A stretch of 64,000 bases of DNA. Source: Bauldia litoralis (GTDB taxonomy: Bacteria > Pseudomonadota > Alphaproteobacteria > Rhizobiales > Kaistiaceae). Positions 44,428 to 55,625 of the stretch are shown piece by piece (position 1 is the stretch's first letter; every line of letters begins with the position of its first letter). A model generated the notes under the pieces. It had not been told where the DNA came from and ran no database searches. It saw only the letters and a program-made list of their open reading frames with translations. The position numbers were made by a program, and so were the translations under genes. The DNA lies in the NCBI RefSeq assembly GCF_900104485.1, contig NZ_FMXQ01000006.1, positions 248,001-312,000 of the forward strand. The letters are read 5' to 3'.

Positions 44428-46128
44428 TCAGAGCACGAAGTCGTCAACGGAGAGGGTGTCGGTGTCCTTCACCACCAGCGAGAAGTCGGCCTTGCCGTTG
44501 CCCTTGACGTCGCCCTTGACGATCACCTTGTCGGCCGTCTCCTTGATGCGGAGCTCTCCTTTCTTGTCGTGGAATTTACTGGTGCCGATGAACTTGAAGT
44601 CGTTGTCGCGGCCGCCCTTTCTGGCGTCGATGCCGGACAGGTCGATGATGTCGCCCTCGGCGCTGTTGAAGTCGTGGATGGTGTCGGCGCGGCCAGTCTT
44701 CTTGTGCGAATCCTTCAGGTGATCGAAGACGAACAGGTCGCCGCCGGCGCCTCCGAACAGATCGTCCCGGTGGCGACCGCCGTCGATGGTGTCGTTATCG
44801 GCGCCACCGCGGAGCAGGTCCTCGCCACGTCCGCCGACGACGATGTCCCGGCCCGCCTCGCCGATCAGCAGGTCGTCGCCGGAGCGGCCGAGGAGCGTGT
44901 CGCCGAAGATCGTGCCGACGAACTGGTCGTCGAGCCCCGAGCCGGAGAACGAAACCGCCTCGTCGCGCGGATCGAAGATCTGGGCCAGAACATCGCCCCC
45001 GCTGGTATATGAAACAAGAAACCGGCCGTCGGTGAGCACCTTCAGCTCGGGGTTGGTCTGCGAGCCTTCCGTCGTTGCGTTGACCGAGAATTCCCCACCG
45101 ACCGGGTTGCCGCCGCCGTCGAACTGCTGGCTGCGGATCGACGTGCCGTCGGTATCGTGCCCGGTCTGGCTCGAGTCGCCCCAGACGATGACGAAGCCGC
45201 CGCCGGGCAATGCCGCGATATCCGGCCAGGCCTGGGTGTTCGTCGTCGTGGTGTTCACCACGAATTCGCCGCCGACCGGGGTCCCGTCGGCGTTGTAGAC
45301 CTGGGCGCGGATAGCACTGCCGTCGGTGTCCGGGGCCTGTCCGCTGTTGTCGATCCAGGTGATGACGAAGCGGCCGTTCGCCAGGGCGGCGACCGCCGGC
45401 CCGTCCTGCTTGCCCGTCGTCTCGGTCGGCACCAGGAACTCGTTGCCCACCGCGTTGCCATCGGGGTCGTAAACCTGTGCGCGAACCGTGGTGTTTCCGT
45501 CGGGGTCGTCGGGGCTCTGGCTCCCGTCGTTCCAGATCACGACGAAGCCCCCGTTGGCAAGAATCGTGGCTTGCGGCCCAACCTGATTGTCGGTGGTCGT
45601 CGTGTTGACCAGAAACGCATCGCCCGACGGCGTCCCATCGCGGTTGAAGAACCGGCCGTAGATTCCGTGACCGTCGCTGTCCAGGCCGCCGCTGTCGGTG
45701 GTCCACAGGCTCAGGAAGCGGCCGTCGGCGAGCTCGGTGGTGACCGCCTCATAGGCGGCGTTACCGGCATCGCCGGTGATGAATTCGGGCTCCGCCGTGC
45801 CGTCGGGACCGAACACTTGCGAGATATGGGTGCGGGTGTTGGCGAACGGGGCGGCTTCGAGGATGGAATACAGGAAACCGCCGTCGGCGAGGGCGGTGAC
45901 CTCGTTGGCGTAAGGCAGGAAGTAATCGGGATCGTCGAAAAGATCGCGAACAAGGAAGGGGTCGCCGTCTTCGGTGCCGTCGGCATTATAGAACTGGCCA
46001 TAGACGTCTTGCGTGGCGTTATCCGCCGCGACGGCGATGAAGCGGCCGTCGGCGAGGGCGGTGACGGACGGGTAGATGGCCTCGGAGGCGACGGTGAACT
46101 CGGGCCCCCATTTGAATATAGTGGTCAT
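44428..46128 (-). CDS. RTX-type calcium-binding protein with beta-propeller-like repeats
   Basis: 566 residues with no N-terminal signal peptide. Residues about 15-390 consist of seven copies of a roughly 50-residue repeat, e.g. ALANGRFVITWIDNSGQ...RAQVYNADGTPVGGEF. A block of RTX nonapeptides follows (LLGRSGDDLL, IVVGGRGEDLLRGGADND, GGAGGDLFVFD), then a C-terminal domain typical of type I secretion substrates (HDFNSAEGDIIDLSGID, ending DDFVL). It is therefore probably secreted by an ABC exporter encoded elsewhere. AGGAC lies 7 nt before ATG 46126-46128; an upstream in-frame ATG at 46173 is less likely. The function is unknown. Confidence 0.82.
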   Translation of the reverse strand: MTTIFKWGPEFTVASEAIYPSVTALADGRFIAVAADNATQDVYGQFYNADGTEDGDPFLVRDLFDDPDYFLPYANEVTALADGGFLYSILEAAPFANTRTHISQVFGPDGTAEPEFITGDAGNAAYEAVTTELADGRFLSLWTTDSGGLDSDGHGIYGRFFNRDGTPSGDAFLVNTTTTDNQVGPQATILANGGFVVIWNDGSQSPDDPDGNTTVRAQVYDPDGNAVGNEFLVPTETTGKQDGPAVAALANGRFVITWIDNSGQAPDTDGSAIRAQVYNADGTPVGGEFVVNTTTTNTQAWPDIAALPGGGFVIVWGDSSQTGHDTDGTSIRSQQFDGGGNPVGGEFSVNATTEGSQTNPELKVLTDGRFLVSYTSGGDVLAQIFDPRDEAVSFSGSGLDDQFVGTIFGDTLLGRSGDDLLIGEAGRDIVVGGRGEDLLRGGADNDTIDGGRHRDDLFGGAGGDLFVFDHLKDSHKKTGRADTIHDFNSAEGDIIDLSGIDARKGGRDNDFKFIGTSKFHDKKGELRIKETADKVIVKGDVKGNGKADFSLVVKDTDTLSVDDFVL

Positions 46129-46688
46129 GCGACGGTCCTGACGGTTTCCTGGTTGGCGAGTATGGTGCCGCACCGCCCGGTGGTGGCCGGGGGTGAGCGG
46201 TTACGACTCGATGGAAGCGACGCCTGGGTGCTGCCGCGCAATTCGTTGGTGAGATGTGGTCCGGAAGATGCCTGGCGGTGTGTTTGCCAAGCCGTGATGC
46301 TCGATCAGGCACAACCTGCTTGCGCTAAAAGTTCTTCCTGAAAAAATCACGTCACCACTCAGTATTAAGACATGCCATCGAAGTGTCGACGTATCTCATT
46401 GATTTATTACACAAAAATTTAGTGCAATTTTTGTAGTTGAACAAAATTTGCATAAAATTGCGGATTTGTTGTCCGGCGGGGAGATGGCTTCTGGTTCTTT
46501 GGCTTTGGCCTAACAGAGCCTGCGGAAGAAGGATGCTCTCCGGTCCGACCGGTGCGGAGGAGGGGCGTGGCCGGGTGGTGTCGACGCCGCCGTCGTGCCA
46601 TGGTCCGGCGCCATGATCGAGCAATGGGCCGGCTGGCCGACCGGCGCAGCATCGTCGGCCAGCTCTTGGCAATGACCGGCGGGAACAG
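46129..46688. other. Intergenic region with AT-rich patch between the RTX and sulfotransferase genes
   Basis: About 560 bp with no gene I can support. Its centre (about 46320-46465) is strikingly AT-rich compared with everything around it and carries the perfect inverted repeat at 46412-46433. It is the promoter region for the leftward RTX gene and the rightward sulfotransferase. Long antisense frames here and over the sulfotransferase are compositional. Confidence 0.6.
46412..46433. repeat. Perfect inverted repeat CAAAAATT-N6-AATTTTTG
   Basis: Two 8-bp arms separated by TAGTGC lie in the AT-rich patch. A regulator operator, or a binding site for an AT-rich-DNA silencer such as the MucR/Ros type, is plausible. 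A terminator is less likely because the stem is all A/T apart from one pair. Confidence 0.6.
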
Positions 46689-47822
46689 GTGCGGAATCCC
46701 TTCAAGATCGAGCGCGTCGGCGGCGCCAGTCCGTATGTCTGGTACGGCATGCGGTTCGGCACCTGGGCGAAGCTGCTCGCCTCCGGACGCTTCGACGTAA
46801 CGCTGAATTGCCTGCCACGCATCCTCGCCGTCACCGCCGTGACGCCGGTCAATTCGGTGCTCCACCAGGTGTCGCAGGCGGCCTACGGGCGGCGGATCCG
46901 AGAGACGGCGGTGACGCCGCCGGTCTTCATCATCGGCCATTGGCGGACCGGCACGACGCTGATGCAGGAACTGCTGGATTGCGATCCACGGCTGGCGGCG
47001 CCCAACACCTACCAGTGCATGTTTCCAAGCTCCTTCCTGCTCACCCAGGGGCTGGTCGGCCGCTGGACGCGCAACATGCTGCCGGCGACCCGGCCCTTCG
47101 ACAACATGACCTTCGGGCCCGACCGGCCGCAGGAGGAGGAGTTCGCGCTGCTCAACTCCGGCGCGAAGACGCCCTATGCGACGCTGGCCTTTCCCCGGCA
47201 TGGCCCGGCCAACATGGGCTACATCGATTTCGCCGGCCTGTCGGACGCCGATCGCGACGCCTGGGAGCGGTCCTACCTGACGCTGATCAAGCGGTACCAG
47301 TTCAGCATCGACAAGCGGCTGGTCCTCAAGTCGCCGTATCACGCGGCGCGCATTCCGACGCTGCTCGAGCTGTTTCCGGACGCCCGCTTCGTCTTCACCG
47401 CCCGCGATCCGTACGAGATCTTCGCCTCGCATGTTCGCACCCTGAAGGTGCTGGCCTCGAACCAGGGGTTGCACAATCCGATCCCGGCGGATGACGAATG
47501 GCTGAATGCCTATGTGCTCGACGTGTTCGAGCAGCTCTTCCAGACCTATGAGCGGGACCGGTCGCTGATCCCGGCAAACCGGCTGGTCGAAATGCGCTTC
47601 GAGGACCTGGTCGCCGATCCGCTGGCGCGCCTTCGCGATATCTATGGGCAACTCGAGCTTGGTGACTTCGCTCCGGCCGAACCGGGCATCACCGCCTATT
47701 TCGACGAACGCAAGGGCTACCGGCGCAACGAGAACCGGCTGAAGCCTGTCGATGTCGGCCTGGTCGGCGAGCGCTCGCGGCCCTACCGCGAACGCTTCGG
47801 CTACGCGACGCGCGACGCCTGA
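46689..47822 (+). CDS. Sulfotransferase family protein
   Basis: 377 residues of the bacterial Sulfotransfer_3 type. The PAPS 5'-phosphosulfate loop is IIGHWRTGTTLMQELL and the 3'-phosphate site is FVFTARDPYEIFASHV. Conserved LVEMRFEDLVADPLARLRDI follows toward the C-terminus. It should transfer sulfate from PAPS to a sugar, lipid or protein hydroxyl; nothing nearby identifies the acceptor. The start is GTG 46689, with a GGCGGGA stretch upstream. It is convergent with psuG. Confidence 0.87.
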   Translation: MRNPFKIERVGGASPYVWYGMRFGTWAKLLASGRFDVTLNCLPRILAVTAVTPVNSVLHQVSQAAYGRRIRETAVTPPVFIIGHWRTGTTLMQELLDCDPRLAAPNTYQCMFPSSFLLTQGLVGRWTRNMLPATRPFDNMTFGPDRPQEEEFALLNSGAKTPYATLAFPRHGPANMGYIDFAGLSDADRDAWERSYLTLIKRYQFSIDKRLVLKSPYHAARIPTLLELFPDARFVFTARDPYEIFASHVRTLKVLASNQGLHNPIPADDEWLNAYVLDVFEQLFQTYERDRSLIPANRLVEMRFEDLVADPLARLRDIYGQLELGDFAPAEPGITAYFDERKGYRRNENRLKPVDVGLVGERSRPYRERFGYATRDA

Positions 47823-47828
47823 CGCCGG

Positions 47829-48731
47829 TCAGGCGGCCAGGGCGATGGCGATCTCGGTCGCCAGCCGCGCATTGTTCTTCACCAGCGCGATATTGGTGAC
47901 GAGGCTGCGTCCGTCGGTCCGCTCGAGGATCGCGTTGAGCAGGTACGGCGTCACCGCCTTGCCGGTGATGCCGTCGGCGACGCTGTCGCGATGGGCCGCT
48001 TCGATATGGGTGGCCATCTCCTCGGCCGGGATTTCATCGGCGGCCGGCACCGGGTTGGCGACCAGCATGCCGCCGCCCAGCGCCAGCGCGTCGCGGGCAT
48101 CGGCAAAGGCGGCGATGGCGGCGGCGTCGTCAAGGCGGATCGGGGCGCGGAGGCCGCTGTCGCGCGACCAGAAGGCCGGGAAGGCGTCGGTGCCATGGCA
48201 GACGACGGGCACGCCCATCGTTTCCAGCACCTCCAGCGTCTTCGGGATGTCGAGCAGCGCCTTGGCGCCGGCGGCGACGACAATGACGCCGGTGCGGGCC
48301 AGCTCGCCGAGGTCGGCGGAGATGTCGAAGCTTTCCTCCGCGCCGCGATGGACGCCGCCGATGCCGCCGGTGGCGAAGACCCGGATGCCGGCCCTTGCGG
48401 CGACGATCATGGTCGCCGCCACCGTCGTCGCGCCGGGCTTGCCGGAACTCACCCCGTAGGCGAGGTCGGCGCGCGACAGCTTCAACGTCTCCTTCGAGTG
48501 GGCGAGCTGTTCGAGCGACGCCCGGTCGAGCCCGACCCGGATGCGGCCGTCGAGCACTGCGATCGCCGCCGGCACCGCGCCGCCGTCGCGGACGATCTCC
48601 TCGACCTCGAGCGCGGTGTCGAGATTCTGCGGCCAGGGCATGCCGTGGCTGACGATGGTGGTCTCCAGCGCGACCAGCGGTTTCCTCGCGTCGAGGGCGG
48701 CCTGCACTTCGTCACTGATGTCGATGGTCAT
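47829..48731 (-). CDS. psuG: Pseudouridine-5'-phosphate glycosidase
   Basis: 300-residue PsuG, which splits pseudouridine 5'-phosphate to uracil and ribose 5-phosphate. The family marks are ALETTIVSHGMPWPQN near the N-terminus, KPGATTVAATM, FATGGIGGVHRGAE and the C-terminal GKAVTPYLLNAI. The ATG at 48729-48731 overlaps the kinase stop by 4 nt, so translation is coupled. With the adjacent kinase it forms the complete pseudouridine salvage route. The open frame extending upstream is not coding. Confidence 0.93.
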   Translation of the reverse strand: MTIDISDEVQAALDARKPLVALETTIVSHGMPWPQNLDTALEVEEIVRDGGAVPAAIAVLDGRIRVGLDRASLEQLAHSKETLKLSRADLAYGVSSGKPGATTVAATMIVAARAGIRVFATGGIGGVHRGAEESFDISADLGELARTGVIVVAAGAKALLDIPKTLEVLETMGVPVVCHGTDAFPAFWSRDSGLRAPIRLDDAAAIAAFADARDALALGGGMLVANPVPAADEIPAEEMATHIEAAHRDSVADGITGKAVTPYLLNAILERTDGRSLVTNIALVKNNARLATEIAIALAA

Positions 48732-49687
48732 GAAGTCTCCGTATGGGCGCCGCCGCCAGTGCGGGCGGCAAGGGCGTCGGCGTTGAGCGCCGGCGGGATG
48801 GTGCCGTCGTGTTCCATGGTAATGGCTGCCGCCGCAAGCCCCGGCAGGATCGCCTCGAAGGGGCCGCGCCCGATCGACAGGCCGTGGATGGTCCCGGCGG
48901 CCAGCGCATCGCCGGCGCCGTTGACGCTGCGGATGTCGGCGCGCAATGGCAGGAAGGAGCGCAACTCGCCGGCATGGGCAACGGCCAGCGGCGCGCCGGC
49001 GTCGGTGACGACGACATCGGGGTGGACCGGGCCGGAGAGCCGCCGCGCCAGGTCCGGCGCGCCGGCCTCGTCGAAGCCGATGCCGAGCATGGCGGCCGCT
49101 TCCCGGCGATTGACGAACAGCAGGGTGATGTCGTCGAGGAGGGGGGAGAGCCTTACGCACTTGGCCGGCGAGACCGCGAGCGCCGCGATGCGCCGGCCAG
49201 AGGACCGCGCCTGGCCGACCAGGAAGTCGAGCGTCTCCTCCGGCAGGTTGGCGTCCACTACCCAGAAGTCGTCTTCGGGCGCGTTGGTCGTTGCCGGCGC
49301 GACGACCGCCGGGGTCATCTCGTTGAAGATCCCCATGCCGGCAATGCCGATGATCAGCCCGCCCGTGTCGTCGAGGGCGGCGAGATAGGTCGCGGTCGCC
49401 GCGTCGGTGGAGACGCTGACATGGCCGGTCCCGACACCGGCATTGCGCATCGCCGCGACGACGGTGTCGCCGGCCGCGTCGGCGCCGACCCGGGTCACCA
49501 GCCGGACCGGATGGCCGAGCCGGGCCAGGATCACCGCGATATTGAAGGCGACGCCGCCCGGCGTGGTCCGGGCCGTCCCCGGGTTCGACGCCGCCATCAC
49601 CGGGGTGTCGTTGGTCGCGGCGACATGGTCGATCGTCGCGCCGCCGAATATGGTGATCGGGCCGCGTTCGCCGATTCGCTTGGTCAT
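48728..49687 (-). CDS. psuK: PfkB-family kinase, probable pseudouridine kinase
   Basis: 319-residue ribokinase-fold sugar kinase. The N-terminal substrate signature is [15 protein letters not shown] and the C-terminal PfkB signature with the catalytic Asp is [12 protein letters not shown]. Tight coupling to psuG makes pseudouridine the likely substrate, giving pseudouridine 5'-phosphate. Start ATG 49685-49687. It is divergent from recA, with about 245 bp between. Confidence 0.88.
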   Translation of the reverse strand: MTKRIGERGPITIFGGATIDHVAATNDTPVMAASNPGTARTTPGGVAFNIAVILARLGHPVRLVTRVGADAAGDTVVAAMRNAGVGTGHVSVSTDAATATYLAALDDTGGLIIGIAGMGIFNEMTPAVVAPATTNAPEDDFWVVDANLPEETLDFLVGQARSSGRRIAALAVSPAKCVRLSPLLDDITLLFVNRREAAAMLGIGFDEAGAPDLARRLSGPVHPDVVVTDAGAPLAVAHAGELRSFLPLRADIRSVNGAGDALAAGTIHGLSIGRGPFEAILPGLAAAAITMEHDGTIPPALNADALAARTGGGAHTETS

Positions 49688-49844
49688 GCCTGCAGGTGCT
49701 CCGAGATCCGCCGGGGCCGATCATCGGACGCTCGGGAATTTCGTGCAATGGTGTTCAGGGCCGGGCGGGGAAATGTTGCGCCCGAGGGCTGGTGCCGGCA
49801 GGCGGCGCCTGGGTTTTGTACCGCAATGGAAACCCTCTTGCGCA

Positions 49845-49859
49845 AGAGAACAAAACGTG
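49845..49859. promoter_or_regulatory. Candidate LexA (SOS) box upstream of recA
   Basis: GAAC-aaaacgt-GTAC matches the alphaproteobacterial SOS box GAAC-N7-GAAC with one mismatch in the second arm. It lies 73 nt before the recA start, where the SOS box of rhizobial recA genes is found. Confidence 0.5.
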
Positions 49860-49932
49860 TACATTGCGCTTTCGAAATCAGCGGCGCATTCGTTTGAACG
49901 TCCCTGTTACCTGTGGAATAAGGAGCGCACCA

Positions 49933-51033
<1,101 letters not shown>

Positions 51034-51063
51034 CGCCTGCCGGACACTCCGAAGGAGGCGGCC

Positions 51064-51486
51064 CTGGAACAGCGGATCAGCCTGGTGACGCTCGGCGTTG
51101 CCGATCTTGCCCGGTCGCGGCGCTTCTACGAGGATGGCCTCGGCTGGGGCCGGGGCAACACCGAGGCGGAGGTCGCCTTCTACCAGTTGCCGGGGATCGT
51201 GCTGGCGCTGTGGTCGCGGGCCGAATTGGCTGCGGATGCCGGTATCGGGGACGACGGCGCGGCGTTCAGCGGCATGGCGATCGCCTACAACACGCGGTCG
51301 CGGGGTGAGGTCGACGCGCTGCTGGCGGAGGCGGAAGCCGCCGGGGGCCGCATCCTGAAGGCCGGAACGGAGACCGAATGGGGCGGCTATTCAGGCTATT
51401 TCGCCGATCCGGACGGCCATCCCTTCGAAGTCGCCTTCAATCCCTTCTGGACGCTTGACGGCGAGGGGCGGGTAACCCTGCCGTAA
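51064..51486 (+). CDS. VOC family protein (glyoxalase/bleomycin-resistance fold), probable CTG start
   Basis: 140 residues counting from CTG 51064. The vicinal-oxygen-chelate fold shows as ISLVTLGVADLARSRRFYED, then FAGPDG-like YFADPDGHPFEVAFNPFW. The next possible start, GTG 51085, would remove most of the first beta strand and lies 26 nt from the strong AAGGAGG (51052-51058). CTG at 51064 is 5 nt from it and yields (M)EQRISLVTLGV, the normal family N-terminus. VOC proteins are metal-dependent isomerases, dioxygenases or resistance proteins; the function here is unknown. Confidence 0.82.
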   Translation: MEQRISLVTLGVADLARSRRFYEDGLGWGRGNTEAEVAFYQLPGIVLALWSRAELAADAGIGDDGAAFSGMAIAYNTRSRGEVDALLAEAEAAGGRILKAGTETEWGGYSGYFADPDGHPFEVAFNPFWTLDGEGRVTLP

Positions 51487-51689
51487 GGTAGGTAGTCGGC
51501 GTTGATCCGCTGGCATTTCGGGTCGGGCGGCGGGTTTCCGTTCCGCCAGCGGCCGCAATCGGGTCGCCCCTCCGATACGGCAACAGCCGGTTCGGCCGGC
51601 ATTTTCTGGACATTGCCACGGCGGGGGCTGTAAAAACCGCCGGCGCGGCCATAGCTTTGTCCCGGTCGCCGCCAGAGTGAAAAGTGTCC

Positions 51690-54362
51690 ATGCAATCCGT
51701 CAACGACATTCGTTCCCATTTTCTCGGCTTCTTCGAGAAGAACGGCCACACGCCCGTGGCGTCGAGCCCGCTCGTGCCGCGCAACGATCCGACGTTGATG
51801 TTCACCAACGCCGGCATGGTCCAGTTCAAGGACTATTTCATCGGCCGGGCCGAGCCGCCCTATCCGCGGGCGGTGACCTCGCAGAAATGCGTGCGCGCCG
51901 GTGGCAAGCACAACGACCTCGACAATGTCGGCTACACCGCGCGGCATCTCACCTTCTTCGAGATGCTCGGGAATTTTTCCTTCGGCGATTATTTCAAGGA
52001 ACGGGCGATCGAGCTGGCCTGGAACCTGGTGACCAAGGAGTTCGGGCTCGCCGCCGATCGGCTGCTGGTGACGGTCTATGCCGAGGACGACCACGCCTTC
52101 GACCTGTGGAAGAAGATCGCCGGCCTGCCGGAGCAGAAGATCATCCGCATCGGGACCAGCGACAATTTCTGGGCGATGGGCGACACGGGGCCGTGCGGGC
52201 CGTGTTCCGAGATTTTCTTCGACCACGGGCCCGGTGTCGCGGGCGGGCCGCCCGGAAGTCCCGAAGAGGACGGCGATCGTTTCGTCGAGATCTGGAACCT
52301 CGTCTTCATGCAGTTCGAGCAGCGGGCGAAGGATGACCGGATCGCGCTGCCCAAGCCGTCGATCGACACCGGCATGGGGCTGGAGCGGATGGCGACCGTC
52401 ATGCAGGGCGTCCACAACGTCTATGACACCGACCTGTTCAAGGCGCTGATCGCGGCGTCCGAGGACCTGATCGGCGCGACGGCGGCCGACGAGCGAACCG
52501 CGAGCTTCCGGGTGATTGCCGATCACGTCCGGGCGACGAGCTTCCTGATTGCCGACGGCGTGCTGCCGTCGAACGAGGGCCGGGGTTACGTCCTGCGCCG
52601 GATCATGCGCCGGGCGATGCGCCATGCCCATCTGCTTGGCTCCGACGAGCCGGTGATCTACCGGCTGGTGCCGACGCTGGTGGCGTTGATGGGCCGGGCC
52701 TTTCCGGAACTGATCCGCGCCGAGGCGCTGATCCGCGAGACGCTGCTCCTCGAGGAAACCCGCTTCCGGCGGACGCTGGCGCGCGGGCTGACGCTGCTTG
52801 ACGAGGCGACCGGCAGCCTCGGCACCGGCGACACGCTGGCCGGCGACGTCGCCTTCCGGCTCTACGACACCTACGGCTTCCCGCTCGACCTGACCGAGGA
52901 CGCGCTGCGGCCGCGCGGCATCGGCGTCGATACCGACGGCTTCACCCAGGCGATGGAGAAGCAGAAGGAAGAGGCGCGGGCGAGCTGGGCCGGCTCCGGC
53001 GATTCCCAGACCGAGGCGATCTGGTTCACCCTGCGCGACCGGCTGGGCGGCACCGAGTTTCTCGGCTACGGCACGGAGAGCGCCGAGGGCGAGATCCTCG
53101 CGCTGGTCCGTGATGGCAAGGCGATCGAGACGGCGACGAGTGGCGAGGCAGTGGCGGTGGTCGTCAACCAGACGCCATTTTACGCCGAATCCGGTGGACA
53201 GGTCGCCGATACCGGGACGATCGAGACCGATGGCGGCGCCGTCGTTGCGGTGAGCGATGTCCAGAAGCGGGCCGACGGCCTCTTCGTCCATTACGGCACG
53301 GTCGAGCAGGGGACGGTGAAGGCCGGCGACGCGGTGCGACTTACGGTCGATGGCGCGCGCCGTTCGACGATCCGCGGCAACCACACGGCGACCCATCTGC
53401 TGCATGCGGCGCTCCGCACCGTGCTCGGCGGCCATGTGGCGCAGAAGGGCTCGCTGGTCGCGCCGGACCGGCTGCGCTTCGACTTCTCGCACCCGAAGCC
53501 GATCGATGCCGATGAGCTTGAGGCGGTCGAGGCGCTGGCCAATGCCGTGGTCATCCAGGATTCGCCGGTCGAGACCCGGCTGATGGACCGCGACGCGGCG
53601 ATCGAATCCGGCGCCATGGCGCTGTTCGGCGAGAAATACGGCGACGAGGTGCGCGTCGTGTCGACCGGCACGGTGCCTGACGGCGTCCCCGGCCGGACCT
53701 ATTCGGTGGAACTGTGCGGCGGCACCCATGTCGGTCGCACCGGCGAGATCGGGCTGATCGCGGTTGCCAGCGAGAGCGCGGTGGCTGCCGGCGTGCGGCG
53801 GATCGAGGCGCTGACCGGCGCCGCGGCCCGCAAGCACCTGGCCGAGCAGGAGCGCCGCCTCAAGGCGGTGGCGATGGCGCTCAAGGTGCGGCCGGAGGAT
53901 GCGGCCGAGCGCGTCCAGGCGCTGGTCGAGGAGCGGCGCCGGCTGGAGCGCGACCTCGCAGATGCGCGGCGCAAGCTGGCGATGAGTTCGGGCGGCAGCA
54001 ATGGGGCCGATCCCGGCATTCGCGACATCGGGTCGATCAAGTTCCTCGGCCGCTCGGTCTCCGGCATCGCGCCGAAGGACCTCAAGGGCCTGGTCGATGA
54101 CGGCAAGGGCGCGGTCGGATCCGGCGTCGTTGCCATTGTCGGCGTCAGCGACGACGGCAAGGCCGGTATCGTCGTCGGCGTCACAAAGGACCTGACCGAG
54201 CGGATGAACGCGGTCGACCTCGTCCGGCTCGGCTCGGAGGCGCTGGGCGGCAAGGGCGGCGGCGGCCGCCCGGACATGGCCCAGGCCGGCGGCCCCGATG
54301 GCGCCAAGGCGGACGCGGCGATCGCGGCGATCGCGGCCGCTGTCGCGGAGACCATGGGCTGA
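51690..54362 (+). CDS. alaS: Alanine-tRNA ligase
   Basis: 890-residue class II alanyl-tRNA synthetase. The catalytic core begins [20 protein letters not shown] with [15 protein letters not shown]. The editing domain has the zinc ligands [11 protein letters not shown] and [12 protein letters not shown], and the C-terminal DHHA1 domain ends the protein. It charges tRNA-Ala and clears mischarged Ser/Gly. ATG 51690 is chosen; a GTG two codons earlier (51684) is possible. Its position near recA is conserved in rhizobia. Confidence 0.96.
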   Translation: MQSVNDIRSHFLGFFEKNGHTPVASSPLVPRNDPTLMFTNAGMVQFKDYFIGRAEPPYPRAVTSQKCVRAGGKHNDLDNVGYTARHLTFFEMLGNFSFGDYFKERAIELAWNLVTKEFGLAADRLLVTVYAEDDHAFDLWKKIAGLPEQKIIRIGTSDNFWAMGDTGPCGPCSEIFFDHGPGVAGGPPGSPEEDGDRFVEIWNLVFMQFEQRAKDDRIALPKPSIDTGMGLERMATVMQGVHNVYDTDLFKALIAASEDLIGATAADERTASFRVIADHVRATSFLIADGVLPSNEGRGYVLRRIMRRAMRHAHLLGSDEPVIYRLVPTLVALMGRAFPELIRAEALIRETLLLEETRFRRTLARGLTLLDEATGSLGTGDTLAGDVAFRLYDTYGFPLDLTEDALRPRGIGVDTDGFTQAMEKQKEEARASWAGSGDSQTEAIWFTLRDRLGGTEFLGYGTESAEGEILALVRDGKAIETATSGEAVAVVVNQTPFYAESGGQVADTGTIETDGGAVVAVSDVQKRADGLFVHYGTVEQGTVKAGDAVRLTVDGARRSTIRGNHTATHLLHAALRTVLGGHVAQKGSLVAPDRLRFDFSHPKPIDADELEAVEALANAVVIQDSPVETRLMDRDAAIESGAMALFGEKYGDEVRVVSTGTVPDGVPGRTYSVELCGGTHVGRTGEIGLIAVASESAVAAGVRRIEALTGAAARKHLAEQERRLKAVAMALKVRPEDAAERVQALVEERRRLERDLADARRKLAMSSGGSNGADPGIRDIGSIKFLGRSVSGIAPKDLKGLVDDGKGAVGSGVVAIVGVSDDGKAGIVVGVTKDLTERMNAVDLVRLGSEALGGKGGGGRPDMAQAGGPDGAKADAAIAAIAAAVAETMG

Positions 54363-54374
54363 CGGGATGCCCAG

Positions 54375-55550
54375 GTGAAACAGCTTTCGCTGCGGCGCCG
54401 GGTTTTTGAGGTCGTCGAGGGCGGCTCGCGCCGGGCGGCGCTGTCGAGGATCTTCTCGGCGGCGCTGATCATCCTCATCCTGGTAAATGTCATCGCGGCG
54501 ATCTTCGAGACCGTGCCGACCATGACGCAGACCTATTTCCAGGTCTTTGCCGGGGTCGAGGGCGTCTCGCTGACGGTCTTCGCGATCGAGTATGTCGTGC
54601 GGCTGTGGGTCTGCGTCGAGCATCCCCGGGCGCGCGGCGTGCCGGCCTGGCGGGCGCGGCTCAACTACGTCTTCACCCCGTCGGCGATCATCGATTTCAT
54701 CGCCATCGTGCCGTTCTTCATCGTCGCCCTTGGCGGCGCCGACATCCGGACGATGGTGCTTGTCCGGCTGATGCGGCTGTTCAAGCTCGGGCGCTATTCC
54801 ACCGGCTTCCAGTCGCTGTTCGAGGCGGTGCGGCGCGAACGCCACGCCCTGGTCGCCAGCTTCCTGGTGCTGACGTCGATCGTGCTGGTGGCGGCATCGC
54901 TTGCCTATATCGCCGAGCGCGAGGCGCAGCCCGACGATTTCGGCAGCATCCCCCAGGCGATCTGGTGGGCGATCGAGACCGTCACGACCGTCGGCTATGG
55001 CGACGTCATACCGAAGACGCTGGCTGGCCACATCATCGGCGGCATCACCATGATCACCGGCATCCTGATGATCGCCCTGCCGATCGCCATCATCGGCAGT
55101 TCCTTCGCCGAGGTCATCCGCCAGCGCAGCTTCGTCGTCACCTTCGGGCTCGTGGTGCGGATGCCGATGTTCGCCAGCCTGAGCTCCGATGTGCTGCATG
55201 ATCTCCTGCCGATGTTGCGGGCGATGACCGTCGAGGCCGGCACCGCCATCATCGAACCGGGGGAGGGCGACGATGCGCTCTACGGGATCGCCGAGGGGGT
55301 GGTCGAACTCGACAGCGATGGCGGCCGGCGGCGGCTGAGCGTCGGCGACTCCTTCGGGGCCAGTCCCGATATCACCGACAAGACGCGGGCGGATCCGGCG
55401 CTGGCGCTGACGCGGGTCAAGCTGCTGGCGATCGACCGGATCGACCTGATCCACCTCGTCGCCCGTTACCCCGGGCTGGCCGGTCGGCTGAAGCCGAATG
55501 TCCAGGCCGGCATCGTCATGGATGACGGTTCGGGAGGCAATCCGGCCTAA
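54375..55550 (+). CDS. Six-TM potassium channel with degenerate cyclic-nucleotide-binding domain (MloK1-like)
   Basis: 391 residues. A voltage-sensor-like block has S4 arginines in MVLVRLMRLFKLGRYSTG, then the pore helix and filter ETVTTVGYGDVIP, and S6. No long C-linker separates S6 from a C-terminal cNMP-binding fold (about 275-380). FGSIPQAIWWAIETV and the overall order resemble Mesorhizobium MloK1. In the phosphate-binding cassette the usual FGE reads FGA, though the arginine (TRADPA) remains, so cAMP binding may be weak or lost. The start is GTG 54375, 12 nt after alaS. Confidence 0.87.
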   Translation: MKQLSLRRRVFEVVEGGSRRAALSRIFSAALIILILVNVIAAIFETVPTMTQTYFQVFAGVEGVSLTVFAIEYVVRLWVCVEHPRARGVPAWRARLNYVFTPSAIIDFIAIVPFFIVALGGADIRTMVLVRLMRLFKLGRYSTGFQSLFEAVRRERHALVASFLVLTSIVLVAASLAYIAEREAQPDDFGSIPQAIWWAIETVTTVGYGDVIPKTLAGHIIGGITMITGILMIALPIAIIGSSFAEVIRQRSFVVTFGLVVRMPMFASLSSDVLHDLLPMLRAMTVEAGTAIIEPGEGDDALYGIAEGVVELDSDGGRRRLSVGDSFGASPDITDKTRADPALALTRVKLLAIDRIDLIHLVARYPGLAGRLKPNVQAGIVMDDGSGGNPA

Positions 55551-55625
55551 GATTCGTGCGCGGTGGCGGCTATGCCTTCGCGGTGCGCTTGTTCTAGGCT
55601 GCACAGAGGCATATCGGCGGCGGGA

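Noticed and set aside
46419-47651. 410-codon minus-strand frame opposite the sulfotransferase
   Set aside because: The plus-strand frame has clear PAPS-binding motifs; this one is a shadow.
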